Assembly: GCA_021107195.1 (NCBI GenBank)
Contig: JAIOTF010000198.1
Coordinates: 1 to 8,743 of the forward strand
DNA: 8,743 nucleotides
Direction of reading: 5' to 3'
DNA from: Anaerolineaceae bacterium
GTDB lineage: Bacteria; Chloroflexota; Anaerolineae; Anaerolineales; Anaerolineaceae
Shown: piece by piece, positions 1 through 5,451 of the stretch
Position numbering within the stretch: position 1 is the stretch's first letter
Layout of the letters: each line of letters begins with the position of its first letter
The notes under the pieces: model-generated
What the model saw: the letters and a program-made list of their open reading frames with translations, nothing else
What the model was told of the DNA's origin: nothing
Database searches by the model: none
Position numbers and translations under genes: made by a program

Positions 1-2
1 CC

Positions 3-554
3 TATTGCGCTACTTGTGATGCTGCATTTTTCCGTGATCAAGTGGTAGCAGTAGCAGGCAATAACGATGAAGCGGTTGAAGAGGCATTGTTCCTGACGAA
101 GTTTGTCAGTGAAGTGCATTTTATCTCTCCATCTGAGGCGCTCAAGGTTCCGGAACACCTGGCAGAAGAATTGCAGAATCATCCCAAAGTGCGCATGTAT
201 ACCAATGCTCGCGTAAAGGATCTCTTTGGCAAAGAACAACTGGAAGGCGTCCGGTTTTCAATGCCTGGCAGTGAAGAACAATCTGTTGCGGTGAGCGGCG
301 CTTTTGTGTATCTTCAGGGGGGAAAACCGATCACGGAATATTTGATGGAGCAGGTCACCTGCGGAGAAACTGGCGGTATTCTTGTAGACGAAGAGTTCCA
401 GACCTCACTTTCCGGGGTATTTGCAGTGGGCGATGTACTACAGGAACATGTTAAACAGGTCGTTGTCTCGGCATCTGAGGGAGCAATTGCAGGGATTGCT
501 GTGGAAAAATTCCTGCGGGGACGCAAGAAGATGACAGTGGATTGGAGTAAATAA
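3..554 (+). CDS. Thioredoxin reductase-family flavoprotein, C-terminal part (cut by left window edge)
   Basis: The open frame runs in from the window edge, so the first ATG/GTG inside is not the true start. The visible 183 residues begin with YCATCD, the redox-active CxxC of low-molecular-weight thioredoxin reductases, which passes electrons from FAD to thioredoxin. The C-terminal FAD-binding signature GVFAVGDV lies near residues 139-146, followed by KQVVVSASEG and the GIAVEKFL helix. The helix after the NADPH-domain strand (AVEEALFLTKF) matches the family. However, the GxGxxA dinucleotide motif reads GNNDEA (residues 19-24), and the 2'-phosphate-binding HRRxxxR position reads SPSEALK (42-48). 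NADPH use is therefore doubtful. Known relatives lacking these motifs are the ferredoxin-dependent FFTR and the DTR types. It is followed by a strong terminator. Family assignment is firm; electron donor is inference. Confidence 0.9.
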   Translation, partial: YCATCDAAFFRDQVVAVAGNNDEAVEEALFLTKFVSEVHFISPSEALKVPEHLAEELQNHPKVRMYTNARVKDLFGKEQLEGVRFSMPGSEEQSVAVSGAFVYLQGGKPITEYLMEQVTCGETGGILVDEEFQTSLSGVFAVGDVLQEHVKQVVVSASEGAIAGIAVEKFLRGRKKMTVDWSK

Positions 555-565
555 TCCATCTCTAC

Positions 566-615
566 ATGACAAAAACCGCAGCCTGAAAGAATTCTCAGGC
601 TGCGGTTTTTGTCAT
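566..615. terminator. Bidirectional intrinsic terminator
   Basis: A perfect 21-bp inverted repeat (566-586 pairing with 595-615) surrounds an 8-base loop. Its inner 11 bp is GC-rich (CCGCAGCCTGA, 576-586) and is flanked by five A on the left and five T on the right, so each strand reads as a hairpin followed by a T run. It lies 11 bases after the reductase stop and 9 bases after the stop of the leftward LCP-like gene, so it should end both convergent transcripts. Confidence 0.93.
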
Positions 616-624
616 GCGAAAAGG

Positions 625-1311
625 TTAATTGGAGAAAATGTTGCAAACGAGCGGGGATTGGTTTTCGTTTAGAAGCTGCCACTGGCCGATGAGCTTACTC
701 ATTGACACGTTGGTTTTGAGATGTCCGGGGAAAATTGTATCCCACTGGTCTGATTTTTGCGGTGCAGTGCCTGCCTGATTCAAACCACGGCAGATACCAT
801 TGAATAAAAGGGTTTCTTCCTGAAGGATCAAGTCTGGGTCGGGGTTGCCCTGACTGTTCAGTGTGGCTGTTGGTGTACCCACTAACCATTGATGCATTTC
901 CAAAATCCCTTGATGATCGACCAGAATATAGCCATCCCATTCCAATTGATAGGCTTGTAAAATGTTCAGGAAACCCTGTGAAGGTTGTTTTCTGGTATTC
1001 AGATCAAGCGAATCTGCAAGTTGCGCAAGCGCAGGGTCGGGGAATGTCGCGGGATAGAGAGGTTTCATCGTGATGTACGTTTGCTCAGTGATCACTGAGA
1101 ACAATGACCAGACAGAAACCAATTGAGGATCCCTGGACTCCAGGTCATCCACGTGAATGATAATGATATTTTTCTGTTCGGGCTGTGCATCTGCATTTTT
1201 CTGCGTGGCAGGCAGGGAAAAGAATGAAGAAAGACTACTTGCCGTGACCAAACCAAGTGCGGCAGAAACCAGAAAAACAAGAGAGAAGAGACTGAAGCGG
1301 GTTCGGTTCAT
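625..1311 (-). CDS. Exported or membrane-anchored LCP (LytR-CpsA-Psr)-like protein, degenerate
   Basis: The 228-residue product starts with a basic residue pair and a hydrophobic segment (about 6-30), a signal peptide or N-terminal anchor that puts the rest outside the membrane. Residues 48-145 resemble an LCP domain in outline: a NIIIIHVDD strand, an ESRDPQLVSVW segment where LCP proteins have the R..SDT region, and a later stretch GFLNILQAYQLEWDGYILVD like the conserved LCP helix-strand pair. The SIPRD-type motif and most of the arginines that bind the polyprenyl pyrophosphate are not visible, so transferase activity is doubtful. LCP enzymes attach glycopolymers to peptidoglycan. It is the last gene of the leftward ftsZ operon, 60 bases after the 73-aa gene. 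A GAGGG ribosome site lies 11 bases before the ATG, rather far. Other exported proteins remain possible. Confidence 0.6.
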   Translation of the reverse strand: MNRTRFSLFSLVFLVSAALGLVTASSLSSFFSLPATQKNADAQPEQKNIIIIHVDDLESRDPQLVSVWSLFSVITEQTYITMKPLYPATFPDPALAQLADSLDLNTRKQPSQGFLNILQAYQLEWDGYILVDHQGILEMHQWLVGTPTATLNSQGNPDPDLILQEETLLFNGICRGLNQAGTAPQKSDQWDTIFPGHLKTNVSMSKLIGQWQLLNENQSPLVCNIFSN

Positions 1312-1371
1312 TATGTATTTTTCCCTCGTATACGCTAATCGGGATCAGTGAGTTTGCGCTAAGGATGCAGT

Positions 1372-1593
1372 TTAATATGCAATCGAGAGCAAGAAAAAGA
1401 TTCCCATACCGGATATGAAGCCGGCGAGACTGGTTAACCCTATGGAAAGCCAATCCTGAAATAATTCAGGTTCACGGGTTAGGCGGTAAGCATCCCGGAA
1501 AACGTGCCTGGCCAGTTTGTTTTCAGAGAGGGTTTGGATTGTAATATCCCAGAAGGAAAGTTCAAGTTGGTGTTGTATCTTTTTCATGAGCAT
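1372..1593 (-). CDS. Small tail-anchored membrane protein of the ftsZ operon, unknown function
   Basis: The product has 73 residues and I do not recognise the family. Residues 1-48 are polar and probably helical (QHQLELSFWDITIQTLSEN, then basic and acidic stretches). Residues 49-72 form one hydrophobic segment (WLSIGLTSLAGFISGMGIF and following) that ends at the C-terminus, giving a tail-anchored topology with a cytoplasmic N-terminal part. The start at 1593 is supported by AAGGA six bases upstream; an internal Met at residue 3 is a weaker alternative. It lies 21 bases downstream of the 72-aa gene and upstream of the LCP-like gene, so it is very likely co-transcribed with ftsZ. A role in division or envelope work is inference from position only. 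Confidence 0.7.
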   Translation of the reverse strand: MLMKKIQHQLELSFWDITIQTLSENKLARHVFRDAYRLTREPELFQDWLSIGLTSLAGFISGMGIFFLLSIAY

Positions 1594-1614
1594 GGCGTTT
1601 TCCTTAATCCGGTG

Positions 1615-1833
1615 TTACCGGGAAGTTGTGATTTTAATGATTTTGCCTTGTTCGCTGGCAATAACGCGGACTGTGCGAGGCATAATACGCCCATCTGCGG
1701 TTGTCGCTTTGAAATTGAAGATCAGCAAGAAAAGATCTTCATTGTACGGTTTCACTTTCGGCTTTTTTTTCAAAGTTTCCGGAAAGCGTTTATTGATCTT
1801 GACACAGATCTTTTCAATGGTTTGTTGATTCAT
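1615..1833 (-). CDS. Small basic protein directly downstream of ftsZ, unknown function
   Basis: The product has 72 residues, is lysine/arginine-rich and has no membrane segment or signal peptide. The N-terminal part (QQTIEKICVKINKRFPETLKK) looks helical; the rest (LFLLIFNFKATTADG, then RTVRVIASEQGKIIKITTS) alternates like beta strands with a basic KKKPKVKP linker between. I know no family for it. The start is chosen from the ribosome site: AAGGA sits five bases before the ATG at 1833, whereas the upstream ATG at 1839 would have AAGG touching it. The gene begins 24 bases after the ftsZ stop, so it is in the same transcript. A cytoplasmic, perhaps nucleic-acid or partner-binding role is a guess. 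Confidence 0.68.
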   Translation of the reverse strand: MNQQTIEKICVKINKRFPETLKKKPKVKPYNEDLFLLIFNFKATTADGRIMPRTVRVIASEQGKIIKITTSR

Positions 1834-1857
1834 GGTCATCCTTGCTGAACGGCCAGA

Positions 1858-3021
1858 TCAGAAGCGCACTCTGCGGCGCAGGAATGCCGGGATATCGAGA
1901 TTGCTGCGGTCGGCGGACATCTCCATCGTCGCGGGTTGTGGGGATTGGGTTTCTACGCCAACCAATTCTTCTTGTGCCTGGTTGGCGACGATGGTATTTC
2001 TTTGCTGAACTTCTTTTCCTTGTTGCGGAGCAGCAACAGGGGTGCCACTAAGACCTGTGATCACCAGAATGACCTGTACCCGGTCGTTCATTTCATTGTT
2101 GCAGATAATGCCTGGAATGACGCAGGCCTGGTCGCTGGTCTGTTTTTGTAACTCCATCAAGGCATGAGAAGTTTCCAGAAAAGAAAGATCGGTGCCACCG
2201 GTGAAATTGCAAATAATACCTGTGGCGTTTTCCAGCGGGATGGATTCCAAAATGGGGTGGTTGAGCGCCTGGTGGATGGCATCGTTTGCTTTGTTGATGC
2301 CATGCCCATGACCGATAGCGAGCAATGCACCGCCGCCTGATTTCATCATGCCGCAGATATGCGAGAAGTCTACGTTGATCAGCCCGGGCTGGGTGATCAG
2401 CTCGGAAATACCCTGAATGCCCTGGCGAAGCACATCATCTGCGAGGCGAAAAGCCAATTCCAGGGAAAGGTCTTTAGGGGCAACTTTCAATAGCCTGTCA
2501 TTCGGTACGGTGATGAGCGTATCGGTGTATTTCTGTAGTTCTTGCAGTCCCTTCTGGGCGTTCGACTGGCGGCGACCCATTTCAAATGAGAAGGGTGTTG
2601 TGACCACAGCGATGGTCAGCGCTCCCAGTTCACGGGCAATGCGGGCTGCAACAGGGATTGAACCGGTTCCAGTACCGCCACCCATGCCGGCCGTCAGAAA
2701 GACCAGATCGGCGCCTTTGAGCGCAGCGCGAATCTCCTTGTGGCTTTCTTCAGCAGCGTTCTTGCCAACCTCAGGGTTGCCACCGGCACCCAGACCACGG
2801 GTGAGGCGCGGGCCCAACTGGAGTCTGGTTTCGGCAAGAGAATTCTTGAGTGCCTGCCTGTCGGTATTGGCCGCGATATATTCAACACCACTCAAGCCTA
2901 ATTCGATCATCCGATTTACAGCATTTGAGCCGCCGCCACCGAGGCCAAAGACTTTCAAAACCGGTTTGTGTGCTTCAATCGGTGTATGTTTGATAGGGGG
3001 TAAGGACATTGTGGAATTCAT
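1858..3021 (-). CDS. ftsZ: Cell division GTPase FtsZ (tubulin homologue)
   Basis: The 387-residue product has the normal FtsZ length. FtsZ polymerises with GTP into the cytokinetic ring at mid-cell. Visible motifs are FGLGGGGSNAVNRM (25-38), the AANTD loop (50-54), GLGAGGNPEVG (76-86), the tubulin signature GMGGGTGTG (112-120), TTPFSFE (141-147) and VPNDRLLKV (172-180). After an acidic, Gln-rich linker (about 326-374), the C-terminal peptide LDIPAFLRRR (375-384) is intact; this is the site for FtsA/SepF-like partners. The T7 loop reads NVDFSH (216-221): N and the first D are kept, but the second catalytic Asp (D212 in E. coli) is His. The ATG at 3021 has GAGGTG five bases upstream. It is the second gene of a leftward operon with no dcw genes around it. 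A second genomic ftsZ is possible. Confidence 0.97.
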   Translation of the reverse strand: MNSTMSLPPIKHTPIEAHKPVLKVFGLGGGGSNAVNRMIELGLSGVEYIAANTDRQALKNSLAETRLQLGPRLTRGLGAGGNPEVGKNAAEESHKEIRAALKGADLVFLTAGMGGGTGTGSIPVAARIARELGALTIAVVTTPFSFEMGRRQSNAQKGLQELQKYTDTLITVPNDRLLKVAPKDLSLELAFRLADDVLRQGIQGISELITQPGLINVDFSHICGMMKSGGGALLAIGHGHGINKANDAIHQALNHPILESIPLENATGIICNFTGGTDLSFLETSHALMELQKQTSDQACVIPGIICNNEMNDRVQVILVITGLSGTPVAAPQQGKEVQQRNTIVANQAQEELVGVETQSPQPATMEMSADRSNLDIPAFLRRRVRF

Positions 3022-3050
3022 TTTTCACCTCGTATTGAACACGTTGCATA

Positions 3051-4409
3051 TCAAGTTGCAAAAAATGTGCCATCCCATGCAAGGTGCTGAATTTTGCATC
3101 CGGCTGCTGATAAATTTGCTATGGTGTTATCGGGATATTGATCGGGATCGCCAATTAAACTGACATGGCTGGCTGAAATCGCTTCTTTCATTGAAAAACC
3201 GATGGTGGGATGGAATTGGCGGATAAAGGGCTCAACACTGTTAAGAAGTGCATCCACTTTTTTCGGTTCCATTGGCGGGAGTAAAAGATAATGGGTCACG
3301 CGTTGGCCGCTGGCGTTTGGCAATGTAGTTTGAGAGGATTCGGGTTCGGTCATTTCTCCCAATTGTTCCGCTGCTTTCCGATTGAATTTCCGGAAATAGA
3401 TTTTCAAATCCTGCACGATTAACTTTTGACTGCCGTCTGCCTGAAACCAGGCGTCTTTTGCAAATGGACTTGTCTTGTCTGCAGCCAGCAGCCAGAAATT
3501 GCAGGAAACAACGGACTCATCGATGGCATGTAACAGCGTTTTGGGATTTTCAGGCGTTGGGATTTTTTCTCCCATCAGCAAGCGAATGATTGACATGTTC
3601 ATGTCGGTGTGCTGGTCCAGGTTGAAGTTGGCGCGGTGAAGCATGGGGTCTTGAGGGATACCAGCCTGAAGAAGAAATATCGGGCAGGATCGGTCAAGCA
3701 CTTCCCGGCAGATTGCTTGATACCATTCAAAAATGCGAAAACCACGATGGTCTTCTTGACCAGGTGGCAGCAAATATGGACGGGAGAGCGGCCATTGCTT
3801 TGGGCCGCCAGCACCCCAGTTGAGTGAATGGCGGTTTGTCCAGGCATAGGCGGTTAACACCAGTTGATTCAGGAGGGCATAGTTTCCTGTGTCAGTCAGG
3901 TTTTGCAGCATTGCGCGCAGGAAACTGGTATCCCAATAATTTCCGCCTGGTTCCAGCGGCGGCATGAAGGGGAGTAATCCGTGATCTATTGTCAGGTTTG
4001 CAAGGGGTAAGAAGTGCGCTAAAAAATGTTGGATGAGGTCTTTATTGGCCCAATTGACAGCATTCCAAGAGGCATGGATGTTGGGACGTTCTGTTAACAG
4101 CACACCATTGATACCCCAATTCCTGTAAGATTTGAGCAGGAGAGACAGGTCTGCATCATGAGGAGGTCGTTCCAGGTTTAAATTGAATTGAATGATTGGT
4201 TCTATGCCGGACTGGACCAATTCGCTGATGAAAAATTCCGGGATGGCGCGCCGGGTCTCTGATTTTAAGACCAGCCAGGACGTATTCAGGGCTTTAAGCT
4301 TCGGTAACCAGGTGCGCAAATCACTTTGCTGGTAATGCAAGGTATCAGGATAATAATGAAAGCCCAACCGGGTGCTTTGATTTGAGAAAAAGGCTTGAGA
4401 AACTTCCAT
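3051..4409 (-). CDS. Putative (beta/alpha)8-barrel protein resembling clan A glycoside hydrolases, possibly non-catalytic
   Basis: The product has 452 residues from the chosen ATG. Strand-like segments spaced as in a TIM barrel are seen: LGFHYYP (15-21), WLVLKS, EPIIQFN, GVLLTERPN (102-110), GLLPFMPPLEPGG, QLVLTAYAW, PIFLLQAG (243-250) and CNFWLLAA (303-310). This order resembles clan A glycosidases, but ERPN stands where NEPN would carry the acid/base, and LLQAG stands where the nucleophile Glu of TExG would be. Binding or altered catalysis is therefore possible. A separate C-terminal part (about 370-452) is not recognised. The frame continues upstream to a TTG at 4505, but that would intrude on the divergent promoter. 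The ATG at 4409 has GGAAG nine bases upstream. Its stop is 29 bases before ftsZ, so it leads the operon. The barrel assignment is tentative. Confidence 0.62.
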   Translation of the reverse strand: MEVSQAFFSNQSTRLGFHYYPDTLHYQQSDLRTWLPKLKALNTSWLVLKSETRRAIPEFFISELVQSGIEPIIQFNLNLERPPHDADLSLLLKSYRNWGINGVLLTERPNIHASWNAVNWANKDLIQHFLAHFLPLANLTIDHGLLPFMPPLEPGGNYWDTSFLRAMLQNLTDTGNYALLNQLVLTAYAWTNRHSLNWGAGGPKQWPLSRPYLLPPGQEDHRGFRIFEWYQAICREVLDRSCPIFLLQAGIPQDPMLHRANFNLDQHTDMNMSIIRLLMGEKIPTPENPKTLLHAIDESVVSCNFWLLAADKTSPFAKDAWFQADGSQKLIVQDLKIYFRKFNRKAAEQLGEMTEPESSQTTLPNASGQRVTHYLLLPPMEPKKVDALLNSVEPFIRQFHPTIGFSMKEAISASHVSLIGDPDQYPDNTIANLSAAGCKIQHLAWDGTFFAT

Positions 4410-4534
4410 TTTGCATTTCTTCCATGTTTGGAGCGGATATGCCCAATTGGGTAGCAAGAAGCATGCCAGCGAAAGCTGATGGAAAGCAGCAAAATAATGG
4501 TGCAAGCCAGCTTATCTGCTATAATTTTCAAGTT
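4410..4534. other. Divergent intergenic region between the ftsZ operon and the SDR-GH57 operon
   Basis: This 125-base gap separates two divergent operons and must hold promoters for both. The rightward promoter is clear (4517-4525). No good -10/-35 pair for the leftward operon could be picked out. A 10-base perfect palindrome (CCCAATTGGG, 4442-4451) lies within it; one such site is expected by chance in roughly one of eight gaps this size, so an operator role is unproven. Confidence 0.55.
4517..4525 (+). promoter_or_regulatory. Extended -10 promoter (TGCTATAAT) for the SDR gene
   Basis: The sequence TGCTATAAT is a perfect extended -10 element of the housekeeping sigma-factor class. No good -35 is seen 16-18 bases upstream, as is usual for extended -10 promoters. 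Transcription would begin about 6-8 bases after the hexamer, near 4531-4533, only 2-4 bases before the ATG at 4535. No Shine-Dalgarno sequence could fit, so a leaderless mRNA is predicted. Confidence 0.65.
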
Positions 4535-5428
4535 ATGATCTTTGTAACGGGTGGTACAGGATTTATTGGTGAAGCATTGGTGCGCCAGTTGGTTGCAGCC
4601 GGTAAACCTGTTCGAGTGCTGTTAAAACCTTCCCCACAATCGCCAAAAATTCCCAAAGGCGTTTCTCTTGATGTAGCGGTATCCAGTTTACTGGATGAGC
4701 GCAGCTTGCGTTCAGCGATGAAGGGCGTGGATGTGATCTTCCATCTCGCTGGTTCAGAGCGACAAGGAATTCGAGGCGATCTTTCTCAAGTTGATGTGGA
4801 AGGGACACGCATTTTATCCCAGGTGGCAGTTGAGGCTGGCGTGTCCCGCATATTTTATTTGAGTCATTTAGGTGCCGACCGCGCTTCTGCTTACCCGGTT
4901 TTTAAAGCAAAAGCGCTGGCAGAGAATTTCTTGATCCAGAGTGGATTAGACTACACGATTTTTCGCTCTGCTATTGTTTTTGGGCAGCGCGACCAGTTTA
5001 CCCAGCCACTGGCATATTTATTGAGGCGTACCCCATTCATTTTTCCTCTGCCGGGTGATGGAAAAAGCCTGATCCAGCCATTGTGGGTTGAAGATATGGT
5101 CACTTGTCTGTTGATTGCACTGGATGATGATAAAACGATTCGTCAGACTTACTCTATTGGTGGTTCTGAAACCTTTACTTTTCGGCAGGTAGTCGAGATC
5201 GTGCAGGAGAAATTATCGATCCGACGCCGTTTGGTAGAGGTGCCGCCACCTTATTTGCGATTTTTCCTGTTTGGGTTCGGTCAGGTTTTTAGACAATTGG
5301 CCATGTCATATTATATGCTTGATTATTTATCGGCAGACCGAACCTGCCCATTGGATACGCTGCCGCGGGTTTTTGGTTTGATGCCCGAGCGCTTTACATA
5401 TCAACTGGATTATTTACTGCGTTCATAA
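4535..5428 (+). CDS. Atypical short-chain dehydrogenase/reductase, NAD(P)-binding epimerase-like (NDUFA9/NmrA type)
   Basis: The product has 297 residues. It opens directly with the Rossmann strand and glycine motif IFVTGGTGFIG (2-12, GxxGxxG), so the ATG at 4535 must be the start even though no ribosome site precedes it. An acidic DVIFHLAGSE segment (66-75), the LSHLGADRASAYPVFKAKA segment (109-127) and SGLDYTIFRSAIVFG (136-150) match extended or atypical SDR proteins of the complex I NDUFA9-like group. Y120 and K124 form a YxxxK, but the family lysine may be K126, which would leave the Tyr displaced; catalysis is uncertain. WVEDM (184-188) and YSIGG (206-210) are also typical. Relatives act as sugar epimerases, redox sensors or quinone/complex assembly factors; no substrate can be read here. 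It is 23 bases upstream of the GH57 gene, likely one operon. Confidence 0.85.
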   Translation: MIFVTGGTGFIGEALVRQLVAAGKPVRVLLKPSPQSPKIPKGVSLDVAVSSLLDERSLRSAMKGVDVIFHLAGSERQGIRGDLSQVDVEGTRILSQVAVEAGVSRIFYLSHLGADRASAYPVFKAKALAENFLIQSGLDYTIFRSAIVFGQRDQFTQPLAYLLRRTPFIFPLPGDGKSLIQPLWVEDMVTCLLIALDDDKTIRQTYSIGGSETFTFRQVVEIVQEKLSIRRRLVEVPPPYLRFFLFGFGQVFRQLAMSYYMLDYLSADRTCPLDTLPRVFGLMPERFTYQLDYLLRS

Positions 5429-5451
5429 TTCTCAGGATTGAAAAGGTCTTC

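Noticed and set aside
1504..1848. Plus-strand open frames opposite the two small ftsZ-operon genes.
   Set aside because: They are antisense to genes with good ribosome sites and operon spacing, have Cys/Phe-rich unstructured translations and no ribosome sites. The small minus-strand genes are the better reading, although this was judged by eye.
2417..3163. A 248-codon open frame on the plus strand opposite ftsZ.
   Set aside because: It is antisense to an unmistakable ftsZ. Its protein is Ser/Pro/Arg-rich without family features and has no ribosome site, typical of a shadow frame.
4442..4451. The palindrome CCCAATTGGG as an operator.
   Set aside because: A ten-base perfect palindrome is not rare enough in a 125-base gap, and no second copy or regulator gene is seen.
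4410..4505. An extension of the barrel protein by 32 residues to a TTG.
   Set aside because: There is no ribosome site, it starts with a rare codon, and it would bring the gene close to the divergent -10 element. The ATG at 4409 is better.
4286..4531. A minus-strand frame starting with a TTG and a lipoprotein-like signal (KIIADKLACTIILLLSIS, then a Cys), upstream of the barrel protein gene in another frame.
   Set aside because: It uses a weak start, overlaps the divergent promoter and dies within the barrel gene. Joining it to the barrel frame would need a frameshift with no sequence support. It would matter only if homologues of the barrel protein have a lipoprotein signal.
4382..4534. A 51-codon upstream extension of the SDR frame.
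   Set aside because: The Rossmann fold starts at the ATG at 4535. The extension runs through the divergent promoter and overlaps the start of the barrel gene.
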